DNA of 64,000 nt from Pyxidicoccus sp. MSG2 (GTDB taxonomy: Bacteria; Myxococcota; Myxococcia; Myxococcales; Myxococcaceae), in NCBI RefSeq assembly GCF_026626705.1, contig NZ_JAPNKC010000001.1:434001-498000 (forward strand), read 5' to 3'. The notes under the pieces are model-generated. The model had not been told where the DNA came from and made no database searches. It saw only the letters and a program-made list of their open reading frames with translations. Positions 48,701-58,402 of this stretch are shown piece after piece. Within the stretch, counting starts at the first letter, position 1. Every line of letters starts with the position of its first letter. The translations under genes were made by a program, and so were the position numbers.

Positions 48701-51700
48701 GCCGTCCCGGGGCGCCGTCCCAGCGGCAGCCGCACCGTGAAGAGCGCGCCCTGCCCCAGCTCGCTGCGCACGTCGATGGTGCCGCCCATGGCCTCGACAA
48801 TCTGCCGGGAGATGTAGAGCCCCAGGCCCAGGCCGCCGTAGTTGCGCTCGGAGACGCCCCGCTCGAAGCGGCCGAAGAGGCGGGGGAGCGTCTCGGCGGC
48901 GATGCCGATGCCCTCGTCGCGCACGCGCAGGCGGGCCTGGCCCTCGTCCAGGTCCACCTCGATGGAGACGGGCCTGCCGGCGCCGTACTTCGCCGCGTTG
49001 GAGAGGAGGTTCACCACCACCTGCTCCAGCCGGGAGCCATCCCACTGCCCACGCACCTCCGTCCCCAGCGACAGGTGCACCTCACATTCCGCCTGGGCGA
49101 ACACCGCTTCCAGCCGCTCGTGGGCGTCCCTCACCACCTGCGACAGGTCCACCTCCGACAGCTCCAGCGCGAGCTTGCCCAGCGACAGCCGGCTCACGTC
49201 CAGCAGGCTGTCCACCAGCGAGGCGAGCCGGTCCACCTGCCGCGAGGCCGCCGCCATCCTCACGCGGACCTTGTCGGCCACCCCCTCCTCCACGGCCCGC
49301 TGGATGAGCGTGTGCTGCAGGCGCAGCGACGTGAGCGGCGTCTTCAGCTCATGGCTCGCCACCGAGAGGAACTCGTCGCGCAGGCGGACCGCCGCCTGGG
49401 CGGCCCGGTACAGCTCCGCGCGCTCCAGCGCCTGGGCGCACTGCCGCGTGAGCGCCACCAGGAAGGCCTTCTCCTGCGGCCGGAAGGCCCGTGACTCCGT
49501 CCAGCGCAGCGCGATGAGCCCGAGCACCCGGTGCTCCGTCGCCAGCGGCAGCAGGGCCCGCGCACCCTCGCCGAGCTCCTCGGCGGTGGCGTCCACCTCC
49601 GGCACGCTGGCCATGTACTCCTCGCGAGTGGAGCACCACAGGGGCACCCGATCCCTCACCACCGCGGCCAGCCCCGCGGACTGCTCCAGCACCCTCGGCT
49701 TCATGGTGGCGATGAGCACGTCGTTGTAGCCGAAGTGGCGCACCCAGCGCAGCGTGCCGTCCCGCAGTTGCAGGAAGGCGCCCCGCTGGGCCTGCGTGGA
49801 CTGGAGTCCCTCGTGGATGATGACCTCCGCCATCTCCTCCTCCGACGCGGCCCGCGACAGCGCGGCGGTGATGCCCTGCAGCCGCTCGGTGCGCGCCTGG
49901 GCCTCCTTCGACTCCCGGAACAGGAGGGCATTGTCCAGGCAGAGGCTCGCGCGGCGGGCGAGCTCGCGCGCCAGCTCCAGGTCCCTGGGCCCGTAGCGCC
50001 GGGGGCCCGACTCGATGGTGAGCGAGAAGGCCCCCAGCACCCGGCCTCGCGCCTGGAGGGGCACGCTGAGGCTGGAGCGAAGGCCGAGCTTCCGGCTCAG
50101 GGCCAGGTGCTCCTCGCCGCGCGCGAGCGCCGGCAGGGCCTCGTCCGGAATCTCCGGGAGGCACAGGGGCTCGCCCGTCCGCAGCACCTCGGCGATGCCG
50201 CCGTGGGCGCTCACGTCGATGGGCCAGCGGCGGGCAACCTCGAAGGCCAGCGCCACCTTCTCCGGGTCCTTGTGCACCACCACCCGCCGCTCCACGGTGC
50301 CCCGCTCCGTGAGCATGTCCACCGCGCACCAGTCCGCGAGCCGCGGCACCGCGAGCTCCGCGAGGCGCTGGAGCACCGTCCCCTCGTCCAGCGAGGACGC
50401 CAGCACCTCGCCGGCCCGCGCGAGGAGGGCGAAGCGGTCCTCGGACTCCTTGCGCTCGGTCAGGTCCTGGAAGCTCGCGGCCCGGTAGGTGACGTGGCCG
50501 TGCTCGTCCTTCAGCGCCACCCCGTCCACGAGGATGGGGACGCGGCTGCCGTCCCTGCGGACGTGGACGTTCTCGTAGGTATGGTGGCCCTGCTCGAGGG
50601 TCCGCTCCAGCTCGGCGCGATAGCTGGCGAAGGAGTCGGGGGCGACAATCTCCTGGACGTGCACTCCGAGCAGCTGCTCGGGGCCGTCGTACCCGTGCAT
50701 GCGGGCGAAGGCGGGGTTGGCCGCGTTGATGCGCCAGGTCTCCGGGTCCGTGCTCGCGATGCCCCAGCCCGCGTGGTGGAAGAGCTGGTCCCACCGCGCC
50801 AGTTGCTCCGAGTTGCGCTTCAAGTCCCTCGCGAGCGACTCGGCGCGGTGGCGGGCACGCACCTGCTCCGTCACGTCCACGGAGAACGTGATGAGGCCGT
50901 CCACCTTCCCCCGGGCGTCCCACGTGGGTTGATAGGTGAGGTTGAAGAAGGACTCCTCCAGCTCGCCGGTGCCATGGCGGTCCAGCAGCACCGTGAACTC
51001 CGTGCCCACGAAGGGCTCCCCCGACTCCAGCACGCGGCGCAGCGCCGACATCACCGTGGGCTGCGAGAGGACCTCCGGCGCCACTTCCGAGAGGGGGCTG
51101 CCGAGCGGAACGCGGCGGCCGATGAGCTTCTCGTAGAGGGGGTTGGCGAACTCGAAGACGAAGTCGGGGCCCCGGGTGATGGCGATGGCCGCCGACGACT
51201 GCTGCATGAAGATGCGGTGCAGGTGCTCCTGGTGGGAGCGCTCCAGCAGCTCTCGCTCCCGGGCCTGGAACAGCACCGCCTGCCGCCGGATGTCCTGGCG
51301 GGCACGATACAGCTCGATGAAGACAGCCACCTTCGCGCAGAGCACCTGGGGCACGAAGGGCTTGGTGAGGAAGTCCACCGCGCCGGAGCCGTAGGCCGCG
51401 AGCACCTCCTGCTGCGTCCACGTGTGTGCGGTGATGAAGATGATGGGCACCTCGCGGGAGCGCTCGCGCTGCTTGATGAGCGCGGCCGTCTCCAGGCCGC
51501 TCAGCCCCTCCATCTGCACGTCCAGGAGGATGACGGCGTAGTCCTCCCGCATCAGGTGGCGCAGCGCCTCGCGGCCCGAAGCGGCCTTGTGCAGCCGAAC
51601 CTGCAATGGGGCGAGGACGACCTCCAGCGCCAGGAGGTTGGCCGGGTTGTCGTCCACCAGGAGGACCGCGGGGGGCGCGACGTCGGGCCCCTCCCCCGCG

Positions 51701-51777
51701 GGGCCCGGCTCCTCGGCCTCCGCCGTCTCCCGTTCAGGCGCTGGAGGCAGCAGGGGTGAACGGGGAGCAGAGGACAT
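48697..51777 (-). CDS. Hybrid receiver-PAS-GAF sensor histidine kinase
   Basis: 1026 aa, soluble. Domains: REC about 36-155 with phospho-acceptor D86 (AVILLDVQMEG) and K of FLTKPF; PAS about 180-310 and about 320-440 (NAANPAFARMHGYDG); GAF about 450-600 and about 620-790; HisKA with H809 (SVASHELKTPL); HATPase with NLLSNAAKYG, DEGIGIA and GGLGLGLYIS. The receiver at the N-terminus means it may take a signal from another kinase and relay it through its own histidine. No partner kinase or regulator is adjacent. GGAGGAG precedes the ATG. Its HATPase/G2 end closely resembles that of the kinase at 30523-33636, so the two are paralogues. Confidence 0.93.
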   Translation of the reverse strand: MSSAPRSPLLPPAPERETAEAEEPGPAGEGPDVAPPAVLLVDDNPANLLALEVVLAPLQVRLHKAASGREALRHLMREDYAVILLDVQMEGLSGLETAALIKQRERSREVPIIFITAHTWTQQEVLAAYGSGAVDFLTKPFVPQVLCAKVAVFIELYRARQDIRRQAVLFQARERELLERSHQEHLHRIFMQQSSAAIAITRGPDFVFEFANPLYEKLIGRRVPLGSPLSEVAPEVLSQPTVMSALRRVLESGEPFVGTEFTVLLDRHGTGELEESFFNLTYQPTWDARGKVDGLITFSVDVTEQVRARHRAESLARDLKRNSEQLARWDQLFHHAGWGIASTDPETWRINAANPAFARMHGYDGPEQLLGVHVQEIVAPDSFASYRAELERTLEQGHHTYENVHVRRDGSRVPILVDGVALKDEHGHVTYRAASFQDLTERKESEDRFALLARAGEVLASSLDEGTVLQRLAELAVPRLADWCAVDMLTERGTVERRVVVHKDPEKVALAFEVARRWPIDVSAHGGIAEVLRTGEPLCLPEIPDEALPALARGEEHLALSRKLGLRSSLSVPLQARGRVLGAFSLTIESGPRRYGPRDLELARELARRASLCLDNALLFRESKEAQARTERLQGITAALSRAASEEEMAEVIIHEGLQSTQAQRGAFLQLRDGTLRWVRHFGYNDVLIATMKPRVLEQSAGLAAVVRDRVPLWCSTREEYMASVPEVDATAEELGEGARALLPLATEHRVLGLIALRWTESRAFRPQEKAFLVALTRQCAQALERAELYRAAQAAVRLRDEFLSVASHELKTPLTSLRLQHTLIQRAVEEGVADKVRVRMAAASRQVDRLASLVDSLLDVSRLSLGKLALELSEVDLSQVVRDAHERLEAVFAQAECEVHLSLGTEVRGQWDGSRLEQVVVNLLSNAAKYGAGRPVSIEVDLDEGQARLRVRDEGIGIAAETLPRLFGRFERGVSERNYGGLGLGLYISRQIVEAMGGTIDVRSELGQGALFTVRLPLGRRPGTA

Positions 51778-51789
51778 GACTCCTCCGAC

Positions 51790-51936
51790 TTAACGGTTGG
51801 CGCGTCCGAGAACAATCCGTGGTTTCCCAGGGCGGACCGTCACCGGCGCGGAGGTCTGCGCCCCGGCCTCGGGCATGCGTCCTCCGAGCAACACGAGCAA
51901 CGTCGACAACCCGAACAACGCACGGACGTGGAGCAT
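51790..51936 (-). CDS. Candidate small secreted protein, 48 aa
   Basis: A short frame beginning MLHVRALFGLSTLLVLLGG with a signal-like core, then RMPEAGAQTSAPVTV and a basic end (KPRIVLGRANR). It lies 12 nt upstream of the hybrid kinase gene on the same strand and could share its transcript. No good SD is seen and the family is not recognised. It is the only coding candidate in the 332 bases between 51778 and 52109. Confidence 0.3.
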   Translation of the reverse strand: MLHVRALFGLSTLLVLLGGRMPEAGAQTSAPVTVRPGKPRIVLGRANR

Positions 51937-52109
51937 GGTGAGAGCCAAATTCCTCACTCCCACTGTCCTGCCAACCCCGTGGGCCGAGCGCTCTGTGCAC
52001 CAGTGACAACATGCGTCCAGGGAGGCCGGCGCGTGGCGCGAAGCGTCAGGCACGGTGGGCCGGCGCCACCGCGCGCAAGTGCTTGACGTGATGTGCGGGG
52101 AGGACTCGG

Positions 52110-53780
52110 ATGCGCGCCCATATGACTGAGCTGCTCACCCGCGCCGAAGCCTCGAAGTACACGCAGACCTCGCGTCACTCGGATGTGCTCGCCTTCGTGG
52201 ACGAGCTGTGCCGCCGCACGAAGCTCGCGCGGCGCGTGGACTTCGGGAAGAGCGGCGAGGGACAGCCCCTGGTGTCACTCATCGTGAGCGACCGCAACTG
52301 CTTCACGCCCGAGCTGGCGCGCAAGCAGAAGAAGGTCATCGTGCTGGTGGAGGCCAACATCCACGCGGGTGAAGTGGAGGGCAAGGAGGCGCTGCTCGCC
52401 CTCGCCCGGGACCTCACGCTCACGAAGCTGGGCAAGAAGCTGCTGGACCGGCTGTGCCTCGTGCTCGTTCCGAACTTCAACCCGGATGGCAATGACCGCA
52501 TCAGCCCCAACAACCGCAAGCTCAACCTGAAGGACCTCGAGGGACAGGTGAACCCCGAGGGCGGCGTGGGCATGCGCTACACGGGCGAGGGCTGGAACCT
52601 CAACCGCGACAGCATGAAGCAGGAGGCGCCGGAGACTCGCGCGCTCGCGGCGTTCCACCAGACGTGGTGGCCGCACGTGTTCATCGACTGCCACACCACC
52701 GACGGCAGCATCCACGCCTGCGACCTCACCTTCGACACCTCGCACTCCAACGAGCCGCTCTTCACGGAGCTGCGCGAGTTCAACCGCGGCATGCTGGAGC
52801 GCGTGGCGAAGGCGGTGAAGAAGGGCCACGACTTCGACAGCTACTGGTACGGCAACTACAAGGTGGAGGGCGACCCGAAGTCGGGCTGGCACACGTACCC
52901 GGCGCTGCCCCGCTTCGGCAGCCACTACCGGGGCCTGCTGGGCCGCATCGACGTGCTGCTGGAGACATACAGCTACATCGACTTCCCGCGCCGCTGCGCG
53001 GTGGCGCGGGCGTGGCTGCTGGAGTTGCTGCGTGACGCCGCGAAGCACGCCACCGCCTACCGCGCCATCACCGCCGCCGAGGAGGAGCGCATCGTCGCGC
53101 GCGGCGAGTCGCCAGACCCGCAGGCGCTCGTGGGCATCAACTACGGCGTCGCCACGCGTGACGACCAGGGCGCGCTCGTCTTCGAGTACCCCGCCCACGC
53201 GAAGCCCGGCGACGTGGCCCCCGTCCTCGCCTACGACGAGGCGAGCATCGCCGCGCGCCGCTACCCGGGAAAGAAGAAGAAGACCTACCGCATCCCCCAC
53301 CACCGGACGTTCATCCCCACGCAGGCGGTGAGCACCCCGACGGCGTACCTGGTCCCGGCGGAGCTGGCCGCGCGCCTGGAGGGACACGGCATCCGCTTCG
53401 AGCGCCTGTCCGAGGCGAAGCGCTTCACGGTGGACAGCTACCGCATCGCCCGGCGCGAGGAGACCTTCAGCCCCGACGTGGCGGCGAACGTGCCTCCGCC
53501 CGGCGAGGCGGAGGTGCCCCTCAGCCAGAAGCCCAAGCCCGTGCGCTTCGAGACCGTGCTCACCGTGGCCCCCGAGCGCGGCACGCGCGAGTTCCCCGCG
53601 GGGACACTGCACGTGCCCACCGCGCAGCGCACCGGCACGCTCGCGGTGTACCTGCTGGAGCCGCACTCCGATGACGGCCTGTGCCGCTGGCAGTTCCTCG
53701 ACGGAATGCTCACCACCGGAGAGCTGTACCCCATCCACCGCGTGGTGGAGTCCGCCGCCGCGCCGAAGAAGGCGGAGTGA
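52110..53780 (+). CDS. M14-family zinc carboxypeptidase-like protein
   Basis: 556 aa. The M14 metal motif HxxE is present (VEANIHAGEVEGKEAL, residues about 85-100), with the second His in FIDCHTTDGS (about 195) and a conserved NPDGNDRISPNNRKLNLK segment, as in the subfamily of bacterial M14 peptidases that act on peptidoglycan-type or other short peptides. No signal peptide is visible, so cytosolic. The C-terminal part (about 350-540) is a separate beta-rich domain. The ATG at 52110 has GGGGAGG upstream; the next in-frame ATG (52122) is also possible. A 13-bp hairpin separates it from the convergent dehydrogenase gene. Confidence 0.82.
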   Translation: MRAHMTELLTRAEASKYTQTSRHSDVLAFVDELCRRTKLARRVDFGKSGEGQPLVSLIVSDRNCFTPELARKQKKVIVLVEANIHAGEVEGKEALLALARDLTLTKLGKKLLDRLCLVLVPNFNPDGNDRISPNNRKLNLKDLEGQVNPEGGVGMRYTGEGWNLNRDSMKQEAPETRALAAFHQTWWPHVFIDCHTTDGSIHACDLTFDTSHSNEPLFTELREFNRGMLERVAKAVKKGHDFDSYWYGNYKVEGDPKSGWHTYPALPRFGSHYRGLLGRIDVLLETYSYIDFPRRCAVARAWLLELLRDAAKHATAYRAITAAEEERIVARGESPDPQALVGINYGVATRDDQGALVFEYPAHAKPGDVAPVLAYDEASIAARRYPGKKKKTYRIPHHRTFIPTQAVSTPTAYLVPAELAARLEGHGIRFERLSEAKRFTVDSYRIARREETFSPDVAANVPPPGEAEVPLSQKPKPVRFETVLTVAPERGTREFPAGTLHVPTAQRTGTLAVYLLEPHSDDGLCRWQFLDGMLTTGELYPIHRVVESAAAPKKAE

Positions 53781-53782
53781 CG

Positions 53783-53814
53783 GCGTCGGGCCCTCACCTT
53801 CGAGGGCCCGGCGC
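53783..53814. terminator. Hairpin between convergent M14 and dehydrogenase genes
   Basis: GCGTCGGGCCCTC (53783-53795) and GAGGGCCCGGCGC (53802-53814) form a 13-bp stem with one G-U and a 6-nt loop, 2 nt after the M14 stop codon. It lacks a T-run. Confidence 0.6.
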
Positions 53815-53847
53815 CCAGCGCGCGGTGGAGGCCGCCACCGCGCCGAC

Positions 53848-54801
53848 TCAGGTGAGCAGCCGCACCGGCGCGCCAGCGTGCCAGGCGAGGATGTCCTCCA
53901 GCGCGTCGCGGTAGAAGACGGCGTAGTTCTCCCGCGTCACGTAGCCCAGGTGCGGCGTCAGCACGACGTTGGACAGCGCGAGCAGTGGGTGGCCCGCCGG
54001 CAGCGGCTCCACCGAGAAGACATCCAGCCCGGCCCCGGCGATGCGCTGCTGCCCCAGCACGGACAGCAGCGCCGCATCGTCCACCAGCCCCGCGCGAGCG
54101 GTGTTGATGAACCAGGCCGTGCGCTTCATGGCGCCCAGCTCCGTCGCCCCCACCACGCCTCGCGTCCGCTCCCCGAGGACGAGGTGCAGGCTGACGACGT
54201 CGGCCGTGGAGAACAATTCCTGCTTCTCCACGCGCCTCGCGCCCACCTCCGCCGCGCGCGCGTCGGTGAGATTCTGACTCCAGGCCACCACCTCCATGCC
54301 GAAGGCCGCACCCACCCTCGCCATCTGTCCGCCGAGCTTCCCCAGCCCGAGCAGTCCCAGTCGCTTTCCAGCCAGGCCTTCCGTGAGCCCGGTCTGCCAG
54401 GTGCCGGCGCGCAGTGCGCGGTCCTCCGTGGGGATGCGCTTCACCAGCGCGAGGATGAGCCCCCAGGCCAGCTCCGCCGTCGGCGCGCCCACGTTGCCCG
54501 TGCCGCACACGGGGATGCCGCGCGCCCGGCACGCCTCCAAGTCGATGGCCGCGTTGCGCCCACCCGTGGTGACAAGCAGCCGCAGCTTCGGCAGCCGCTC
54601 GAGGAGCGCGGCGGGGAACGGCGTGCGCTCGCGCATGAGGACGATGACGTCGAAGGGCTGGAGCGCCGCCACCAACGCCTCGGGGTCCGCGAGGTGCCGC
54701 TCGAAGACGTGGAGCCCACTTCCCGCCGGTAGCCGCGCCCAATCCGCGAGGCCCAGGGCCACGCCCTGGTAGTCATCCAGGATGGCGATGTTCATTGGCA
54801 T
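53848..54801 (-). CDS. D-2-hydroxyacid dehydrogenase family protein
   Basis: 317 aa, or 315 from the second ATG (MNIAILDD, the more usual N-terminus). It has the family layout: substrate-binding flank, Rossmann motif GLLGLGKLGG, the helix NTARAGLVDD with the catalytic Arg, a Glu in DVFSVEPLP and a His in TPHLGYVT. It uses NAD(P) to interconvert 2-oxoacids and D-2-hydroxyacids. The substrate is unknown; phosphoglycerate dehydrogenases of this length lack an ACT domain, as here. It is divergent from the kinase gene at 54863. Confidence 0.92.
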   Translation of the reverse strand: MPMNIAILDDYQGVALGLADWARLPAGSGLHVFERHLADPEALVAALQPFDVIVLMRERTPFPAALLERLPKLRLLVTTGGRNAAIDLEACRARGIPVCGTGNVGAPTAELAWGLILALVKRIPTEDRALRAGTWQTGLTEGLAGKRLGLLGLGKLGGQMARVGAAFGMEVVAWSQNLTDARAAEVGARRVEKQELFSTADVVSLHLVLGERTRGVVGATELGAMKRTAWFINTARAGLVDDAALLSVLGQQRIAGAGLDVFSVEPLPAGHPLLALSNVVLTPHLGYVTRENYAVFYRDALEDILAWHAGAPVRLLT

Positions 54802-54862
54802 ACCCCTCGCCTACCCCACCCACCGGCCCGGCGCATAGGCGAACCCTGCTGTCTGGAGTATC

Positions 54863-56542
54863 GTGTTTTGCGGTCTCCACATGGAACGCTCCATGCGCCC
54901 ATCGCGGTCCACTCCCATCGCGCCCAAGCTGCTCCAGGAACACCTGCGGCAGGGCGCGGCCTCGCGAGAGGCGACGCTGGCCCGGTTCATCAGCCGGGTG
55001 GCCGCCGCGTGTGTCCTGTCCACGTTGGGCTTCGGGCTGCTCCTGGGCTGGCGCCATGCCACGACGCTCGCGGCCGTCGTCGCGGGCTTCGCCGCCTATT
55101 ACGCGTGGGTCCACCGCCGGTTGCGGAAGACGGAGCCGTCGGCCGCGCTCCTGTGGCTCAACGTCGCCATCGAGAACTCGCTGGTCGGCATCTTGTTCCT
55201 GGTGGACATCGCCTTCGCGGGCCCGGACATGGCGCTGTCCAGTCCCAACCTCGTCATCGCCTCGGCCGCCATCATGGCGTCGGCCCTCCGCTCGGACGCG
55301 CGCTTTCCTCTCTTCGCGGCGGGGCTCACCGCCGCGGAGCTGGTGCTGCTCTACGTCTTCGTCGCGTACCCGCTCCTGCCCACGCCGATACCGCTGATGC
55401 TGTCGCCCCCCATGATCCTGCTGCGGGCCATCTACATCGTGGTGGTGGGCTGGCTCGCCTGGCTCTTCGCCGCCCAGTTCCGGGCCATGGCCGAGGAGGC
55501 GCTGCGCGCCATCCGCCAGCAGGAATTGCTGGGCCGCTACTTCCTCCACGAGCGCCTGGGCGCCGGAGGCATGGCGGAGGTCTTCCGGGCGACGTACAGC
55601 CCCGAGGGCGGCATCGAGAAGACGGTGGCCGTGAAGCGCATCCTCCCGGCCTATGCGGAGGACCCGCAGTTCATCGCCCTGTTCCGCCGGGAGGCCGAGC
55701 TGGGCTCCCTCCTCCAGCACCCCAACATCGTCCAGGTGCTGGACGTGGGCCGCCTGGACAACACGCACTTCATCGCCATGGAGCACGTGGATGGGCTGTC
55801 GCTGCGCCAGCTCATCAAGCAATACGGGCCGCTCCCCGTGGCCGCCGTCATGTACCTGGGCTCGGAGCTGGCGTCGGCGCTCGACTACGTGCACCGGCGC
55901 ACCTCGCGCGAGGGCCTGCCGCTCAACCTCGTCCACCGCGACATCAACCCGCCCAACGTCCTGCTGTCCCGCATCGGCGACGTGAAGCTCAGCGACTTCG
56001 GCATCGCCCGGGCCGTCACCCACGCGCCCGTCACCCGCCTGGGCCACGTGCGCGGGAAGACGGACTACATGGCGCCCGAGCAGCTCTCGGGCGAAGCGCT
56101 CGACGGACGCGTGGACCTGTTCGCGCTGGGACTGACGCTGCATGAGGCCCTGACGGGGCGCCGCACCCTGCGGGGCACGGAGCACGTGACGCGAACCGCG
56201 CTCATGGAGGCGGTGAGGAGCCTGCCGCCTCCCTCCAAGATGCGCCGGGAGGTCCCCCCGGAGGTGGATGCCGTCGTCATGGCGCTGCTCCAGGCCCTCC
56301 CGGAGGACCGCCCCCAGCGCGGCAGCCACGTGGAAGACCTGCTCCGCGCGCTGCCCGCGCCCGTGGCACCCTACCCCCAGGGACAGACCGCGCTGGCCCA
56401 CGCCATCCGCGACGTGCTGGCGCGCAGACCCGACGACGCGCCCACGCCCGCCATGCCCCTCCCCGTGGAGGACGCCGACGCGGAGACACAGGAGTCGGAC
56501 GCCACCGCGAAGACCCGCCCGAGCCGGCGCCATGGCACCTGA
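54863..56542 (+). CDS. Ser/Thr protein kinase with N-terminal membrane domain
   Basis: 559 aa from GTG at 54863 (GGAG just upstream); the ATG at 54881 is the alternative. Residues about 45-215 contain about six hydrophobic segments. Residues about 228-490 form a Hanks-type kinase: glycine loop LGAGGMAEV, K258 in VAVKRI, catalytic D360 in HRDINPPN, DFG, and APE within YMAPEQLS. Both the Lys and Asp are intact, so it should be active. The placement of the membrane domain before the kinase is less usual than the common C-terminal TM plus sensor. The C-terminal tail is acidic and low-complexity. The substrate is unknown. Confidence 0.92.
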   Translation: MFCGLHMERSMRPSRSTPIAPKLLQEHLRQGAASREATLARFISRVAAACVLSTLGFGLLLGWRHATTLAAVVAGFAAYYAWVHRRLRKTEPSAALLWLNVAIENSLVGILFLVDIAFAGPDMALSSPNLVIASAAIMASALRSDARFPLFAAGLTAAELVLLYVFVAYPLLPTPIPLMLSPPMILLRAIYIVVVGWLAWLFAAQFRAMAEEALRAIRQQELLGRYFLHERLGAGGMAEVFRATYSPEGGIEKTVAVKRILPAYAEDPQFIALFRREAELGSLLQHPNIVQVLDVGRLDNTHFIAMEHVDGLSLRQLIKQYGPLPVAAVMYLGSELASALDYVHRRTSREGLPLNLVHRDINPPNVLLSRIGDVKLSDFGIARAVTHAPVTRLGHVRGKTDYMAPEQLSGEALDGRVDLFALGLTLHEALTGRRTLRGTEHVTRTALMEAVRSLPPPSKMRREVPPEVDAVVMALLQALPEDRPQRGSHVEDLLRALPAPVAPYPQGQTALAHAIRDVLARRPDDAPTPAMPLPVEDADAETQESDATAKTRPSRRHGT

Positions 56543-56557
56543 GCGCGGCGGGGTCTC

Positions 56558-57145
56558 TCACAGGCTGCCGACCATCCAGGCGCTCCCCAGGACGATGGAG
56601 AGGGCGGACGCCAGCTTCGGCACCCGCGCGCTCACCGCCGCGGAGAACCGGCGCTTCAGCGAGAAGCTGGCGATGCCGGCCGTGAGCCCCGCCATGGCCA
56701 CGGTGCTGCCGACGGAGAAGCCTCCCAGGTAGAGCACCTGGTCCGCGCGCGAGCCGGACACCGCCGCGGGCAGGATGAGCAGCAGCGCCGCCGCGCCCGT
56801 GAGGCCGTGCACCAGTCCCACCGTGAGCACGTTGCGCGTCTCGGCCCCGGAAGGCCCGGTGAGCGCGCGCCGCTTCAGGCCCCAGAGGCCCATGCCCATC
56901 AGGGCGAGGGCGGCCACCCGCTCGGCCCAGCGCTCGACCCCTTGCAGGTGCACCGTGGAGAGGACCAGGAGCAGCACCGCCGACGCGGCGAGCGTCCCCA
57001 GCCCATGGCCGATGCCCCAGAGCAGGCCGACCCGCCACGCCCCCTGGCGCCGTCCCACCGACAGCGGCGCGAGGCTGAGCAGATGGTCCGGCCCCGAGAG
57101 CGCGTGGAGTGCACCTGAACCCAGACCTGCCAGCGCCATGACCAT
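56558..57145 (-). CDS. UreH/RcnA-like membrane transport protein
   Basis: 195 aa. AAAGGAGCC precedes the ATG at 57145, which is preferred over the longer frame. There are about six membrane segments with the family's His/Asp-rich motif near the N-terminus (LHALSGPDHLLSLAPLSVGRR) and GIGHGLGT in the second segment. These motifs occur in nickel/cobalt transporter-like and UreH/sulfite-exporter-like proteins and are thought to bind a divalent metal. The transported substrate cannot be told. It converges on the Ser/Thr kinase, with 15 nt between the stops. Confidence 0.78.
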   Translation of the reverse strand: MVMALAGLGSGALHALSGPDHLLSLAPLSVGRRQGAWRVGLLWGIGHGLGTLAASAVLLLVLSTVHLQGVERWAERVAALALMGMGLWGLKRRALTGPSGAETRNVLTVGLVHGLTGAAALLLILPAAVSGSRADQVLYLGGFSVGSTVAMAGLTAGIASFSLKRRFSAAVSARVPKLASALSIVLGSAWMVGSL

Positions 57146-57288
57146 CGGGACGGCTCCTTTCCCACCGGGGAACAGGGAAAGGATGCGGCCCGGGGCTGAT
57201 ATCCGCCAAGACATCGTTTGGATGGTCTTGATAGTGCCGGCCTATCAGCCAACCGGGAGCCCCCGGGGCCCGGCGGGAATGGAGCGCC

Positions 57289-58344
57289 CTACCCGCCCGT
57301 CGCGGGCCGCATCGCCAGCTCCACCGGGGCCACCTCGCGCCACCACGGCGTCGCCAGCTCCACGTGGGCGGGCTCGACGGCGGAGCCCAGGCGCGGCGTG
57401 AAGAGGCGCACCTGCTGCTCGGACGCGAGGCGCAGCAGCGTCTCCGCCGGCTCGTCCCAGGCGTGCAGCGCCAGGTTGAAGGTGCCCCAGTGCACCGGCA
57501 TCAGCGTGCCGCCGCCGAGCATGGCGTGCGCCTTGAGCGCGTTCTCCGGGCCCAGGTGGATGCCGCCCCAGCTCGGGTGGAAGGCGCCCACCTCCAGCAT
57601 CACCAGGTCGAAGGGGCCGTGACGGCGGCCAATCTCCTCGAACTCCGACGTCAGCCCGGTGTCGCCGCTGAAGAAGACGCGGTGCTTGTCGGTGGTCAGC
57701 ACCCAGGAAGCCCAGAGCGTCGTGTTCCTGTCTCCCAGGCCACGGCCGGAGAAGTGCTGCGAAGGGGCGGCGGTGAAGCCCACCGGGCCCACGCGAGTCT
57801 CCTCCCACCAGTCCAGCTCGGTGATGAGCTCCGGGGCCACGCCGTACGCCTCCAGGCGCGCGCCCACGCCCAGCGCGGTGACGAAGGGCACGCGCAGCTT
57901 CGCCAGCGCGGTGATGGTGGCGCGGCACAGGTGGTCGTAGTGGTCGTGCGACACCAGCACCGCGTCCAGCTTCGGCAGGGCCTCCAGCGGCACCGGCGCG
58001 GGGTGGAAGCGCCTGGGCCCGGCGAAGGACATGGGCGAGGCGCGCTCGCCCCAGACGGGGTCCGTCAGGATGCGCGCGCCGTCCAGTTCCAGGAGCATGG
58101 TGCTGTGGCCCAGCCACGTCACCCGGAAGCCGCTGTCCGGCTTGCGCGTCCATGCGTCCAGCGGGCTCTCCAGTGGCAGGGGCGCGGGGGGCGTGCGCTG
58201 GGCGCCGCCGAAGAAGTACTCGCCGAGCAGCGGCAGCGGGTTGCCCTGGAGGCCCGCGCCCACGGGCGCGGTGTTGCGGAAGAGGCCATCCGCGAACTGC
58301 CGGGAGGCACGCGCCCGCTCGAGTCGGAGTCCTGAGAGAGACAT
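57289..58344 (-). CDS. MBL-fold metal-dependent hydrolase
   Basis: 351 aa. The metallo-beta-lactamase-fold signature HDHYDH lies at about residue 133 (VLVSHDHYDHLC), with GHSTMLLEL at the start of the fold, an Asp in FSGDTG and a His in VHWGTFNLALHAW. The length and the closing motifs resemble the NAPE-PLD-like/UlaG group, which hydrolyses phosphodiester or lactone bonds. No signal peptide is seen. It does not seem to share an operon with its neighbours. Confidence 0.88.
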   Translation of the reverse strand: MSLSGLRLERARASRQFADGLFRNTAPVGAGLQGNPLPLLGEYFFGGAQRTPPAPLPLESPLDAWTRKPDSGFRVTWLGHSTMLLELDGARILTDPVWGERASPMSFAGPRRFHPAPVPLEALPKLDAVLVSHDHYDHLCRATITALAKLRVPFVTALGVGARLEAYGVAPELITELDWWEETRVGPVGFTAAPSQHFSGRGLGDRNTTLWASWVLTTDKHRVFFSGDTGLTSEFEEIGRRHGPFDLVMLEVGAFHPSWGGIHLGPENALKAHAMLGGGTLMPVHWGTFNLALHAWDEPAETLLRLASEQQVRLFTPRLGSAVEPAHVELATPWWREVAPVELAMRPATGG

Positions 58345-58402
58345 GACGCGTGTCTAACGGCTCGCGCGGTGCCTGGCTAGACGGCCTGTGTAAAGAAGTG
58401 TG

